Of a stretch of DNA of 41,493 nt, positions 7,198-16,668 are shown piece after piece. A model generated the notes under the pieces. That model was given only the letters and a program-made list of their open reading frames with translations, ran no database searches and was not told the DNA's origin. Position numbers and translations under genes: made by a program. Positions within the stretch are counted from its first letter, which is position 1. Every line of letters starts with the position of its first letter. The DNA comes from Candidatus Cloacimonadaceae bacterium (GTDB lineage: Bacteria; Cloacimonadota; Cloacimonadia; Cloacimonadales; Cloacimonadaceae). The stretch covers positions 1-41,493 of the forward strand of contig JAUYAR010000112.1 in the NCBI GenBank assembly GCA_030693415.1. The letters run 5' to 3'.

Positions 7198-10128
7198 ATG
7201 AAAAAACGAGCTGCTACCCACGGCTTCGTCCTGCAGCGAACTCGGAAAATTGACGAGATCAAAAGCACCGCCCACGTCTATATTCACGAAAAGAGTGGCG
7301 CGGAGCTGATCCATCTGGCATGCGAAGATACAAATAAAGTGTTTTGCATCGCTTTCAAGACCATTCCTGAGGACGATACCGGCTGTCCGCACATACTCGA
7401 ACACTCAGTTTTGAACGGATCGCAGAAGTTCCCCGCAAAATCCACTTTCATGGAACTGATCAAGGGCAGTTTGCACACCTTCATCAATGCCATGACGGCA
7501 TCCGACATGACTCTCTATCCGGTTGCCAGCACCAACGATAAAGACTTTATGAACCTGATGAACGTCTATCTGGATGCGGTGCTCTTTCCGCTCATTTATA
7601 AACACCCGGAAATCCTGCACCAGGAAGGCTGGCACTATGAAATGACCGGTGAAACGGACGCGCTCAAGATCCGCGGCATCGTCTATAATGAGATGAAAGG
7701 CGCGTTCTCAAGCCCGGACAGCATCGTCATGCGCAGATGCCAGCAAGAGCAGTTTCCGGACAACGCCTATGGCTTTGAAAGCGGCGGGGATCCTGAATCC
7801 ATACCGGAATTGACCTATGAGAAGTTCCTCGATTTTCACCGCAAATACTACCATCCTTCCAATTCCCGCATCTTCCTCTATGGGGATATGGATATAGAAA
7901 GCTCTCTGAAACTGATCAATGATGATTATTTGAGCAAATTTGACCGCGACGAGACGGTGATCGAAGTGCCCCTGCAGGCGCCTTTTAAGAAAGCAAAAAA
8001 ACTGGAATTGGAATATCCCATCGACGAGCACGAAGACCCCGCGGGACGGTGCTATCTCACGCTGCTTTATACCTTTGGCGAGATCACGAACGTGGAGGAA
8101 AGCGCCGCTTTGGGCATTCTTGCCGGGATTTTGATGCAAAGTGCGGCTTCGCCTTTGAAACGCGCCATCATGCAATCCGGATTGGCAAAGGATTCCACTG
8201 CCACAGCCGAAACCGATCTGCGCCAACCGTCGCTTTATATCGTCTGCAAACAGGTCAAAAAGGAAGACGTCGAAACGCTCACGACCCTGATCAACAACGA
8301 GCTCAAACGTCTCGTCAAAGACGGGATCGACAAGAAACTCATCGAAGCGGTCTTGAACATGCAGGAATTCTTTCTCCGCGAAGCACAGATGCAAAACTTT
8401 CCCAAGGGTTTGTATTATGCCTGGACCTCCTACGCGCTTTGGATGCACGGCGGCGATCCTTTGGACGCCATTGGTTTCGAACCGCTATTCGCCAAGCTGC
8501 GCAAAGGACTCACCGAGCCCTATTATGAAAAGCTCATCGAAAAAGCCCTGCTTAAAAACAAGCATTCCTCAGTAATAACCTTCGTCCCCGTGCCGGGACT
8601 CGTTGCCAAACAGGAAGCCGAGACGCGTGCCAAGCTTGATGCCATACAAGAAAAGATGAGCAAAGAACAGATCCGCGATCTGGTGGAATTCAACCAACAG
8701 CTGCATCAGTGGCAAAATGCGGAAGACAGCCCCACCGACATCGAAAAGATCCCCGTTCTCGCGCTTAAAGACATCAATCCGCAGGCGCAAGCCCTTCCCA
8801 CCGAGCTGGAAACCTGGAAGGAATTCACGCTGCTCAAACATCCCGTCAGCGCCAACGGCATCGTCTATATGAAAGTCTATTTCGATCTATCTCACGCCGA
8901 GGAGGAAGATCTCCCCTGGCTGGCGATGTATTCATATCTGGTCAATTTCGTGGACAGCAAGGGTATGGATTATGCCACCCGCTCAAATGAAATCTACATC
9001 CATACCGGCGGCATCGGCATGCGTCTGAGCTTACTTAATGGCTATCAGGATCCGGCTCAGATCTTGCCAAAAATGCTCGTTTCCGGCAAAGCGGTGGTCT
9101 CCAAAGTGGACAAACTCACCGAGCTCGCTGCCGAATACGCGCTCAAGCCCGTCTTTGAAGACAAAGCCCGCCTGGCGACCCTGATCCGCGAACTCAAGAC
9201 CCGCATGGAAGCACGGATGATGTCCGCCGGTATTTCAGTGGCGATCAACCGTATGTTCAGTCCCTTCTCGCAGATTCATCGCTATAGCGACATGGTCGGT
9301 GGTTTGGCATATTATCACTTTCTCTGCGACCTCGAAAAACGCATTCTGATCGACATGGATGCCATAGTGGAAGAGCTTGAATGGGTTCGCGAGACCTTCT
9401 TCACGCAGAATAACCTCATCATCAGTCTCACCGCCACTCCCGAAGATCTCGAGGAAGCCTCCGAACACCTGGCTCCGATGGTTGAAAGTATTTCTGCGGA
9501 AGCCTATGAAAAAGCGGAAAACCACTTCATCACCAGGGATTTCAACGAAGGCATCTACGCTCCGGTCAAGATTCAGTTCTGTGTCAAGGGTGGAGACTTC
9601 TTCCGCAAAGGCTATTCCTATTCCGGCAAGATGCGCGTGCTCAACAATATCCTGAGCAACGAGTATCTTTATAAACAGATCCGCGTCAACGGAGGCGCCT
9701 ACGGTGCGATGTCCAATTTCACCACTTCGGGACATCAATACTTTGCCTCATACCGCGATCCAAACCTGCGCGAGAGCTTGGACGTCTTTGACACTGTGCC
9801 CCAGTATCTGCGTGGATTTCAATGCAGCCAGAGGGATATGGATAAATATATCATCGGCGACATCTCGAATCTGGATTATCCCAAGACCCCGGAATCAATC
9901 GGAGCCGCGGCGGATGATGATTATCTCACCGGATTCACTCATGAAGACCGGCAACAGATACGCGACGAAGTGCTTTCCACCAAGATAGAAGACATCCGCG
10001 CTTATGCAGATATGATCGAAGCAATCATGACCAAGCATCACTGTTGTGTATTTGGCAACGAAGCAATAGTGAAGGAAGCTGCGGAACTCTTCGACGTGCT
10101 CACACCAGTCTTTAAACAGGATAAATGA
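7198..10128 (+). CDS. PreP/Cym1-like M16C zinc metalloprotease
   Basis: 976 aa, the full size of presequence-protease-like M16C peptidases. The inverted zinc motif is H65-I-L-E68-H69, followed by LNGSQKFPAKSTFMEL and the distal glutamate region (IRGIVYNEMKGAFSS), all typical of PreP and falcilysin relatives. No signal peptide is seen, so it is probably cytoplasmic. Family members degrade short unstructured peptides inside a closed two-lobed chamber. The RBS AGGAG lies upstream of the ATG, and the gene overlaps rsgA by 4 nt (ATGA). Co-transcription with dapA, rsgA, nadK and recN suggests a housekeeping operon. Confidence 0.92.
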   Translation: MKKRAATHGFVLQRTRKIDEIKSTAHVYIHEKSGAELIHLACEDTNKVFCIAFKTIPEDDTGCPHILEHSVLNGSQKFPAKSTFMELIKGSLHTFINAMTASDMTLYPVASTNDKDFMNLMNVYLDAVLFPLIYKHPEILHQEGWHYEMTGETDALKIRGIVYNEMKGAFSSPDSIVMRRCQQEQFPDNAYGFESGGDPESIPELTYEKFLDFHRKYYHPSNSRIFLYGDMDIESSLKLINDDYLSKFDRDETVIEVPLQAPFKKAKKLELEYPIDEHEDPAGRCYLTLLYTFGEITNVEESAALGILAGILMQSAASPLKRAIMQSGLAKDSTATAETDLRQPSLYIVCKQVKKEDVETLTTLINNELKRLVKDGIDKKLIEAVLNMQEFFLREAQMQNFPKGLYYAWTSYALWMHGGDPLDAIGFEPLFAKLRKGLTEPYYEKLIEKALLKNKHSSVITFVPVPGLVAKQEAETRAKLDAIQEKMSKEQIRDLVEFNQQLHQWQNAEDSPTDIEKIPVLALKDINPQAQALPTELETWKEFTLLKHPVSANGIVYMKVYFDLSHAEEEDLPWLAMYSYLVNFVDSKGMDYATRSNEIYIHTGGIGMRLSLLNGYQDPAQILPKMLVSGKAVVSKVDKLTELAAEYALKPVFEDKARLATLIRELKTRMEARMMSAGISVAINRMFSPFSQIHRYSDMVGGLAYYHFLCDLEKRILIDMDAIVEELEWVRETFFTQNNLIISLTATPEDLEEASEHLAPMVESISAEAYEKAENHFITRDFNEGIYAPVKIQFCVKGGDFFRKGYSYSGKMRVLNNILSNEYLYKQIRVNGGAYGAMSNFTTSGHQYFASYRDPNLRESLDVFDTVPQYLRGFQCSQRDMDKYIIGDISNLDYPKTPESIGAAADDDYLTGFTHEDRQQIRDEVLSTKIEDIRAYADMIEAIMTKHHCCVFGNEAIVKEAAELFDVLTPVFKQDK

Positions 10129-11189
10129 AGCAAAAAGATAAAAAGAAAAGAACCCGATACACCGGTAGGCTGAGAGCTATCAGCCTGCCGGATCTCGACA
10201 TCCTCGATGACGAGCGGGAGAAAAGCGAATATAAGACCCTACGCGCCGCCCACAAACAGCAAAAGAGTTTCAAAAGCGGCATGGAACTCCTGCATGGACG
10301 CATCACCGAGATCATGAGCAACTACCTTTATGTCGTGGAGGCTGGGGGAACCTATTACAACGCTTCGCTTTGCGGGCGCATGAAGCAGTTCATCTATGGC
10401 AGTCAAGCGCTCTCAGCGGTGGGGGATTATGTTCAGCTCGATATCTCCCACGCGCCCAACCATCGCATCGAAAACATCCTGCCTCGCAAAAACACACTTT
10501 CCCGATTCACCGGAGGCTCATTCCAAAAGGAGATCATCCTCGCCGCGAACATCGATCAGGTGATCATCACCGTTTCCTGGAGAATGCCGATGATCAAACC
10601 GGGATTGATCGACCGCTATCTCTGCATCGCCGCGCTGCAAAACATCTCACCCGTCATCGTCATCAACAAGATCGACCTCTGCGAGGATCACGAGGAACTG
10701 GAAGAAACCATCTCCTACTACCGGCAGATCGGCATTCCCATCCTCTGCACTTCGATCATCAGCGGCGAGGGTATGGAAGAGCTCCGGAGCCTGGTCAAAG
10801 ACCGCGATTCCGTGTTCTCCGGTCAATCCGGCACGGGTAAAAGCTCATTGATCAACTGGTTGCAGCCTGGTTTGAATCTCCTCACCGCCGAAGTGAGCGA
10901 CTATAACGAAAAGGGCAGGCACACCACCACTCAGGCAATCTTGATCCCCTGGAGCTTCGGAGGACACCTTTTGGACACCCCCGGCATCAAGACGGTGAAC
11001 CTCCACAGTGAAGACAAGGCATTGATCCCCAAGGTCTTCCCCGGTTTCGACACCATAGCCCTAAACTGCCGGTTTCGCGATTGCAGCCACACTTGCGAAG
11101 AAGACTGCGCTGTGCTGCAAGCTCTCGAAGCGGACATTATTCCCATCGAGCGTTATGACACCTACCTGCGCATCCTGAGTTCGCTATAA
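10125..11189 (+). CDS. rsgA: Ribosome small-subunit-dependent GTPase RsgA
   Basis: 354 aa. The GTPase motifs occur in circularly permuted order, as expected for RsgA/YjeQ: G4 INKIDL, then G1 GQSGTGKSSLIN, then G3 DTPG. An N-terminal OB-fold (about residues 50-110) precedes them and a C-terminal zinc knuckle (CRFRDCSHTCEEDCAV, Cys/His ligands) follows. It aids late 30S subunit maturation. A lysine/arginine-rich N-terminal extension (KQKDKKKRTRYTGR) is present. The start ATG overlaps the previous stop codon, indicating translational coupling. Confidence 0.95.
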   Translation: MKQKDKKKRTRYTGRLRAISLPDLDILDDEREKSEYKTLRAAHKQQKSFKSGMELLHGRITEIMSNYLYVVEAGGTYYNASLCGRMKQFIYGSQALSAVGDYVQLDISHAPNHRIENILPRKNTLSRFTGGSFQKEIILAANIDQVIITVSWRMPMIKPGLIDRYLCIAALQNISPVIVINKIDLCEDHEELEETISYYRQIGIPILCTSIISGEGMEELRSLVKDRDSVFSGQSGTGKSSLINWLQPGLNLLTAEVSDYNEKGRHTTTQAILIPWSFGGHLLDTPGIKTVNLHSEDKALIPKVFPGFDTIALNCRFRDCSHTCEEDCAVLQALEADIIPIERYDTYLRILSSL

Positions 11190-11198
11190 AGGTCTGTT

Positions 11199-12056
11199 AT
11201 GAAAAACTTTGCCATCTTCATCAACCCTGCCTACCCTGACCTGAGCAGCATCTTCGACCTGTTGAACAAACTGCGCGAAGAATATCACATCACGTTTTAT
11301 GCCACGCCACAGCAACGCGACATCATCCCGGAACCGATCAAAATCTGCGATCCTGACGATAAAAACCTCCCCCGCATCGACTGCATCCTCGTTTTCGGCG
11401 GAGATGGCAGCATCCTGCGTGCCAAGGACTTGGCACTGAAAACCAAGGCTCCGATCCTGGGCATCAACCTCGGCTATCTGGGTTTCCTCTCCGAAACGTC
11501 GCTTACGGAGATCAAAGCCTCTATCGAGAATCTTATCGGCAAAAAATACCGCCTCCTATCCCGAATGCTGCTCAACTGCCATTTGAGGCGGGGTGGCGCG
11601 ATTATCTATACCGGGCTCGCGCTGAACGACGTGGTGGTCTATAAAGCTGAAACTCCACGCCTGATCCATGTGCGGATCTTCAACCACGGCAGATTCGTCT
11701 TTGACACACGCTGCGATGGAGTGATCGCCAGCACGCCAACCGGCTCCACGGCATATTCTCTTTCCGCGGGTGGACCGATTCTTTCTCCGGAAATGCAGGC
11801 GATCGTGCTTTGCCCCCTGAATCCTCATCTGCTCAGCATGCGTCCGATGGTCTTTCCCGCCAGGGACCAGATTATGTTGCGCGTGCACGGACTATGCCAA
11901 CCCGCCTGGCTGCAGATTGACGGAGTAAACACCATCCCCATCGAGGAAAACGACGAAGTGATGATCAGCGCCGCCAAACAGAGCGTATCATTCATCAAAC
12001 TTTCAAACCGCACCTTCTATCAGATCCTGCGCAAGAAACTCCATCTGGGAAAGTGA
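11199..12056 (+). CDS. nadK: NAD kinase
   Basis: 285 aa. The GGDG motif (residues 67-70, in VFGGDGSILRAKD) and the downstream TPTGSTAYSLSAGGP motif, the two NAD-kinase signatures, are intact. It phosphorylates NAD to NADP in the cytosol. RBS AAAGG lies 7 nt before the ATG. The stop codon overlaps the start of recN; the nadK-recN order is common in bacteria, which supports both calls. Confidence 0.95.
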   Translation: MKNFAIFINPAYPDLSSIFDLLNKLREEYHITFYATPQQRDIIPEPIKICDPDDKNLPRIDCILVFGGDGSILRAKDLALKTKAPILGINLGYLGFLSETSLTEIKASIENLIGKKYRLLSRMLLNCHLRRGGAIIYTGLALNDVVVYKAETPRLIHVRIFNHGRFVFDTRCDGVIASTPTGSTAYSLSAGGPILSPEMQAIVLCPLNPHLLSMRPMVFPARDQIMLRVHGLCQPAWLQIDGVNTIPIEENDEVMISAAKQSVSFIKLSNRTFYQILRKKLHLGK

Positions 12057-13753
12057 TGCTGACCGAGATATTTATCCAAAACTACCTATTCGTGCCGGAA
12101 CAACGCCTTTCCTTCGGCAAAGGAATGACCGTCCTGAGCGGTGAAACCGGTGCCGGAAAATCCATCCTCGTGGGTTCTATCTCGCTGATCTTCGCGGAAA
12201 ACTCACCCTCGCTGGAAGCTTTCGATCCTGCAAAACCCATCTATCTGGAAGCCTGTTTCGACATCTCCGCCAACCCCGAAGTAAAGGAAAAACTCGCCGA
12301 ATTCGGCTATGAAATCGATGACGAACTCACTCTCGCCCGCGAAACCGGCATCAGCGGCAAATCTTCCTATTTTCTGAATGGCAGAAAGGTCTCCGCGACG
12401 ATCATGAAAGAGCTGAAGCCGCTGATGATAGATTTTCACCACCAACGCGAGCAGCAGCGTCTGCTCTCACCCCAATACCAGCTTGAACTATTGGACATCT
12501 ATGCCGCAGTGGATGTAGAGAAAGCGGAATTTGCCCGTCTTTACAAAGGACTTAAATCCCACCTCAAAGAGCTGGAAAACCTACGCCGCGCCGAGGAGCT
12601 AAACCGTCAGTTCATCGAGCTCTATCACTATCAATATGAAGAACTTGAGAAAGCCGGACTGCGCGTGGACGAAGATCGCGAATTGCAGCAGGAATTTGAG
12701 CTGCTCTCACACGCCAAGGAGATCGACGAAGCGGCGTCCTCCATCGCCCAAAACCTTTTTGAACGCGAGGACAGCGCTTTCGACATGATCAACCGTGCCG
12801 CCTCAGAGTTATCCAGATTTGCCGCTCTGAACGAAAACATCGCACAAGTAAAGCAAAGCCTCTCCGACTGCCTTGAAATCCTCTCGGACAGCTCTTCCGC
12901 GTTAGCCAAGCTTTCCGAAAACATCGTCCAGGACCCGCAGCGCCTGCTACACATCCAAAACCGCCTGGACACGATCAACAATCTCGTCTATAAACACAAG
13001 GCACACAGCATCAAGGAACTGATCTCTCTCTTCGAAGAACGCATGCGGCAGATCGATACCTTTGCCGATCTGAACGAAAACATCGCTGCCCTCGAAGTCC
13101 TACTGGAAAAGGACTTTCTCACATTGCGCGAAGCTGGAGAAAACTTGAGCGAGCTAAGACGCTCCGCGGCAATAGCTTTGAGCCGTGTATTGCAGGAAAA
13201 CATCGCCCGGCTCTCCATCCCCGACGCAGTTTTTGAGATTAGGATTGACAAAAAAACGGATTCCAAATTACTAATGCACGAATATCTTGCCGCAACCACG
13301 GATAGCGGAATCGATGGCTGTGTATATAATTTCAGCGCCAATCAAGGCGCACAGCTTAAATCTCTGGCAGCGGTTGCTTCCGGCGGTGAGCTATCGCGCA
13401 TTCTGCTGGCGATCAAGAAAGTGTTGGCGGAGCGGATCCCTGAAAAGCTGATCATCCTGGATGAGATCGATGCCGGCATCGGTGGTAAAACTGCAGAAGC
13501 CGTGGCGGAATTTATCTTTCGCCTGGCGACCAGCCATCGGATCATGTGCATCACCCACCTGGCACAGATAGCCGCCATCGCGCATCAGCAGGTAGCGCTC
13601 AAGAAACATAGCGGCGGCGGAAAAACGCGGATCGACATGATGGTCTTGGACGAGCAAAGCCGGACGGCGGAGATCGCCAGAATGCTTTCCGGATCAGTAT
13701 CCGAGACTGCCGTCAAGCATGCTGAAGAATTGATTTTAAAATATAAACTGTGA
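12056..13753 (+). CDS. recN: DNA repair protein RecN
   Basis: 565 aa from the ATG at 12056, which overlaps the nadK stop as TGATG; a GTG one codon earlier is also possible. SMC-like ATPase: Walker A GETGAGKS (residues 29-36), a long central coiled coil (about 150-400), the ABC signature ASGGELSRILLAIK, and Walker B LIILDEIDAGIGG. The CITHLAQIAAIA segment near the end is typical of RecN. It acts in double-strand-break repair with RecA. Given the LexA-like repressor in the window, SOS control is conceivable, but the gene sits inside an operon and no operator was seen. Confidence 0.96.
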   Translation: MLTEIFIQNYLFVPEQRLSFGKGMTVLSGETGAGKSILVGSISLIFAENSPSLEAFDPAKPIYLEACFDISANPEVKEKLAEFGYEIDDELTLARETGISGKSSYFLNGRKVSATIMKELKPLMIDFHHQREQQRLLSPQYQLELLDIYAAVDVEKAEFARLYKGLKSHLKELENLRRAEELNRQFIELYHYQYEELEKAGLRVDEDRELQQEFELLSHAKEIDEAASSIAQNLFEREDSAFDMINRAASELSRFAALNENIAQVKQSLSDCLEILSDSSSALAKLSENIVQDPQRLLHIQNRLDTINNLVYKHKAHSIKELISLFEERMRQIDTFADLNENIAALEVLLEKDFLTLREAGENLSELRRSAAIALSRVLQENIARLSIPDAVFEIRIDKKTDSKLLMHEYLAATTDSGIDGCVYNFSANQGAQLKSLAAVASGGELSRILLAIKKVLAERIPEKLIILDEIDAGIGGKTAEAVAEFIFRLATSHRIMCITHLAQIAAIAHQQVALKKHSGGGKTRIDMMVLDEQSRTAEIARMLSGSVSETAVKHAEELILKYKL

Positions 13754-13760
13754 GGAAAGA

Positions 13761-14666
13761 GTGAACAAAAAAACAAAAGCCAGAGCCCAGGGGGTGGCGA
13801 TTTTCATCGTCTTTCTCGCCATCGCAACCACCATCTTTCAGGTTCAAAGAACCCGGGAAAAAGGGTCTGTCGGTTATAATTTCCAGCCCTTCAATGCCGA
13901 ATTCCACAGCCTCAAATGGTTGAACAAAGCTGCATTTTCCATGAGCAGCCATAACACCAAAAAGACAATGGATGAATTGGATCAATTGGTAAAAAACTCC
14001 GCGATCACCACCCTCCGCAAAGAAAAACATGGCGCTTTCGGAGTCTATACCTTCAGCGTCAAGAATACCGCTTTTGAAGAAGTTAGCAAGCAACTGCGCG
14101 GTATCGGCAATCTCCTCAGCACCAGCGAAAGCATTGATACTTCATTGATCAATATCAATCTTGAGGCTGAGACAGCCAATCTGGCTTCCCATGAGAAGGA
14201 TCTGGAGGAACTGGACAAGATCCGCGTCCCCACCGATCCCGAAATACGCCGTAAGGAATCCCTTCGCCGCATGAGGGATAAGACCAAGATCAGGCTGGAA
14301 AACCTGAAAAATATGGAAACTTATCTGCTGTTTGTGACCATCAAACCCGCTGTCAAGGGCTCCGGAACCATCGATGTCATAAAGTTTATGATTATCACAT
14401 TTTTGACGTGGCTTGGCATCTATTTCGTCGGCTTGATCCTGGTCTATTTCGGCACACGCCTTTTGATGTATCTACTGGGCATGATGGGAATTAAGGGTCT
14501 CGGCATGAGCGGCGTCGGCGGTTCTTACTCCTATGGCGGATATACCGGTTATGGACAAAAATATTCTTCAAAATATGGCTATGACCGCCCCAGCAAACGC
14601 AAGATCAAGCGCATCTATAAAGACAAGAAATCCGAATCCGAGACGGAAGAATCGGACAAAAGCTGA
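13761..14666 (+). CDS. Membrane protein resembling the DUF4349 family
   Basis: 301 aa starting at GTG, with GAGGA 4 nt upstream. A signal/anchor helix is at about residues 10-28. A periplasmic region with a paired helical segment follows (about 110-190; ETANLASHEKDLEELDKI), then a second membrane helix (about 208-240). The tail is rich in Gly/Tyr (GGSYSYGGYTGYGQ) and then Lys/Ser/Glu. The order TM, extracytoplasmic domain, coiled coil, TM resembles DUF4349 proteins, but I cannot confirm the match. Function unknown. It lies between recN and nfeD with 7- and 18-nt gaps, so a link to NfeD membrane biology is possible. Confidence 0.75.
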   Translation: MNKKTKARAQGVAIFIVFLAIATTIFQVQRTREKGSVGYNFQPFNAEFHSLKWLNKAAFSMSSHNTKKTMDELDQLVKNSAITTLRKEKHGAFGVYTFSVKNTAFEEVSKQLRGIGNLLSTSESIDTSLININLEAETANLASHEKDLEELDKIRVPTDPEIRRKESLRRMRDKTKIRLENLKNMETYLLFVTIKPAVKGSGTIDVIKFMIITFLTWLGIYFVGLILVYFGTRLLMYLLGMMGIKGLGMSGVGGSYSYGGYTGYGQKYSSKYGYDRPSKRKIKRIYKDKKSESETEESDKS

Positions 14667-14684
14667 TCCCTACAAGGAGGAATC

Positions 14685-15131
14685 ATGGCGATCAACCTTG
14701 CCGCCTGGCACATCTGGATGATCATCGGCATCGCCTTTGTCATCATTGAGATCTTTGACCCCGCTTTTTTCTTTATCTCATTGGGCATCGGAGGGATTGC
14801 CACAGCCCTGATCTGCCTCATGCCCTTCGTGGCAAATAGCGTTCCGCTGCAGATATTTATCTTTGCCGTCGTCAGTTTCATCGCTTTTCTCTTTATGCGC
14901 AAGCTCGGAAGGAAGGTGCTCTCCCACCCCGGGGGCGAGACCAACGTCTTTGCCCTCAAGGGCAAAACGGCTTTTGTCACCACGGACATCCCAATCGATG
15001 GCAAAGGACACGCCAAGGTTGGCGGCGAAGAATGGGTGGCGGTTGATGCCGATAATACCCATCTCGAACCCGGCACCAAAGTGATCATCCAAAACATCGA
15101 AGGAAACAAGCTTATCGTCCGCAAAGAATAG
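14685..15131 (+). CDS. NfeD-like membrane protein with OB-fold
   Basis: 148 aa. Three hydrophobic segments (about residues 8-28, 30-48, 52-72) are followed by a soluble OB-fold-like domain (about 85-148; LKGKTAFVTTDIPIDGKGHAKV, then GEEWVAVDAD). This is the short NfeD1b-type architecture. Such proteins usually partner SPFH/stomatin proteins in membrane-domain organisation; no SPFH gene is adjacent here. RBS AAGGAGG precedes the ATG. Last gene of the operon, followed by a terminator at 15175. Confidence 0.88.
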   Translation: MAINLAAWHIWMIIGIAFVIIEIFDPAFFFISLGIGGIATALICLMPFVANSVPLQIFIFAVVSFIAFLFMRKLGRKVLSHPGGETNVFALKGKTAFVTTDIPIDGKGHAKVGGEEWVAVDADNTHLEPGTKVIIQNIEGNKLIVRKE

Positions 15132-15174
15132 AGCTAAACCTCTCATATCCCCCGCCGATTAACGATTTCACTAT

Positions 15175-15210
15175 GCCCGAAGGCTTTTCCGTGAAGCCGC
15201 GGGCTTTTTT
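15175..15210 (+). terminator. Rho-independent terminator after nfeD
   Basis: GCCCG (15175-15179) pairs with CGGGC (15200-15204), and GGCTT pairs with AAGCC inside it around a short loop. Six or more T residues follow at once. It ends the dapA-nfeD operon. Confidence 0.75.
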
Positions 15211-15300
15211 CCCCCCTTGGGGTGAGTAATACTGAAGCTTAGTCCATTGCTCTTATATGCCTGCAGAATATGTGCTTACCGATGATAGCAACTTGTCCTT

Positions 15301-15374
15301 CCCCCTTAGCATTACGGAGTCAATACGGACTTAGTCCGTAATGAGTCCGTATTGATTCCGTAATGCTAAGGGGG
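15301..15374. repeat. 74-nt near-perfect palindrome between convergent genes
   Basis: A 30-nt left arm (15301-15330, starting CCCCCTTAGCATTACGGA) is the reverse complement of the right arm (15345-15374) except for one position, which is a G-T(U) wobble. The 14-nt loop contains TTAGTCCGTAATGA, part of which can re-pair with the arms (ACGGAC-TTA-GTCCGT) to form a smaller alternative hairpin. No T run follows, so it is not a classic terminator. The rest of 15211-15519 holds no gene that I can support. Confidence 0.85.
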
Positions 15375-15519
15375 AGGCGGATTTTTGAAGTGCGAGCGGA
15401 TGAACTAATGAACGATAGAAACCGAAGGGACACTAAGCGGAAAACAATAGGAAAATGAAGGAGGAATCAAGCATATATTATTCGGAAAACAGAGATGGGC
15501 TTTGATCTGATCTGAGCCG

Positions 15520-16668
15520 CTATTTGATCACGATCTTGGCAAATTTGGTGGTGATATCTCCGTTTTTTAGGTTCTTTTTCCAGTGGGCGCGCAGGCGCAA
15601 CTCGCTAACTAACGTAGCGTTTCCGCAGAGGACATAGGCTTCGCTGTGAGGGCATTTTTGTTTGAGAAAATCCCCCAATTCGTTATAGAGCAAGCCGATG
15701 GATTTCGTTTCTCCGATGCGCACGCCATAGGGCGGATTGGTGATAATCACGTGATTTGGATGTTCCGGCAAGGATTGGAAAGGGCTTTGGCGCAATTCCA
15801 CCAACCGTCCGTGGGGCAGGGAATTCAGGTTTTCCCTCGCGATTTCGATGTTGATTTCGTCGATGTCTGATCCTTTGATCATCCCCGTTTCGGGGATTTG
15901 GATGGCGCCGTCCGCCTCACGTTTCACTTTTTGCCACAAAAGAGGGTCAAAATGCGGCAAAAACCGCAGCGCTCCCTCGCCTCTCAGATAGGCGGCGGGG
16001 ATTTTGCACAGGTGCATCAAGGCTTCGCAAAGGATCGTTCCGGAGCCGCACATGGGGTCAAGCAGCGGTTTTTCGCCGTTCCAACCGGAAAGTCTGATCA
16101 ATCCTGCCGCCAAGGTTTCCTGCAAAGGGGCGTCGGCGGCGGCTTTTCGATAGCCGCGTTTGTGCATGCTGATCCCCGCGAGGTCGAGGTAGATATTGGC
16201 AAAGTTCTCGTGGATATGGAGGTTGAAAAGGATGTCCGGCGCGGAGGAAGAAAAATCCGGACGCGCCTGAAACTTGTCTCTGAAGCTGTCACAGATCGCG
16301 TCTTTGAGGATCTGTCCGGCATAGAGCGAATGCTTTATCTGGCTGGCGCTTACGTTGCTTTCGATGGCAAACTTTTGGCTCAGGTCAAAAAGCCCCGTCC
16401 AATCGATCCGTTCCCGTGCCAGCTTATATAAATACTTATCGCTATGACAGTTGAAGCTGATCAATGGAGCTAACACCCTCTGCGCCAGCCTCGAACAATA
16501 TAGCACGCGATAGAGAGTCTCGGAATCGCACTGAAAACGGACGCCCCGCGGGACTTCGCCGAGGACTTCCGCGCCCAACTCGCCAAGCTCCTGCGCGGCA
16601 TGCTTTTCCAAAGTTCCCGCGACCTGCGCGAAATACTTTTGATGTTTTTGATACTCGTAGTTTTCCAT
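15520..16668 (-). CDS. THUMP-domain RNA guanine-N2 methyltransferase (RlmL/YpsC-like)
   Basis: 382 aa. An N-terminal ferredoxin-like/THUMP region (about residues 10-160) ends at the family phrase HKRGYR (171-176). A Rossmann methyltransferase domain follows, with AdoMet loop DPMCGSGT (205-212) and catalytic NPPYG (312-316). It corresponds to the N-terminal half of E. coli RlmL, or to Bacillus YpsC, which modify 23S rRNA at a guanine N2; a tRNA substrate (TrmN-like) is an alternative. It is convergent with the dapA-nfeD operon and stands alone. The stop at 15520-15522 and start at 16668 were checked. Confidence 0.9.
   Translation of the reverse strand: MENYEYQKHQKYFAQVAGTLEKHAAQELGELGAEVLGEVPRGVRFQCDSETLYRVLYCSRLAQRVLAPLISFNCHSDKYLYKLARERIDWTGLFDLSQKFAIESNVSASQIKHSLYAGQILKDAICDSFRDKFQARPDFSSSAPDILFNLHIHENFANIYLDLAGISMHKRGYRKAAADAPLQETLAAGLIRLSGWNGEKPLLDPMCGSGTILCEALMHLCKIPAAYLRGEGALRFLPHFDPLLWQKVKREADGAIQIPETGMIKGSDIDEINIEIARENLNSLPHGRLVELRQSPFQSLPEHPNHVIITNPPYGVRIGETKSIGLLYNELGDFLKQKCPHSEAYVLCGNATLVSELRLRAHWKKNLKNGDITTKFAKIVIK

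Noticed and set aside
7708-8448. 246-aa minus-strand ORF opposite the PreP-like gene
   Set aside because: Antisense shadow of a conserved protease; composition and lack of motifs argue against a gene.
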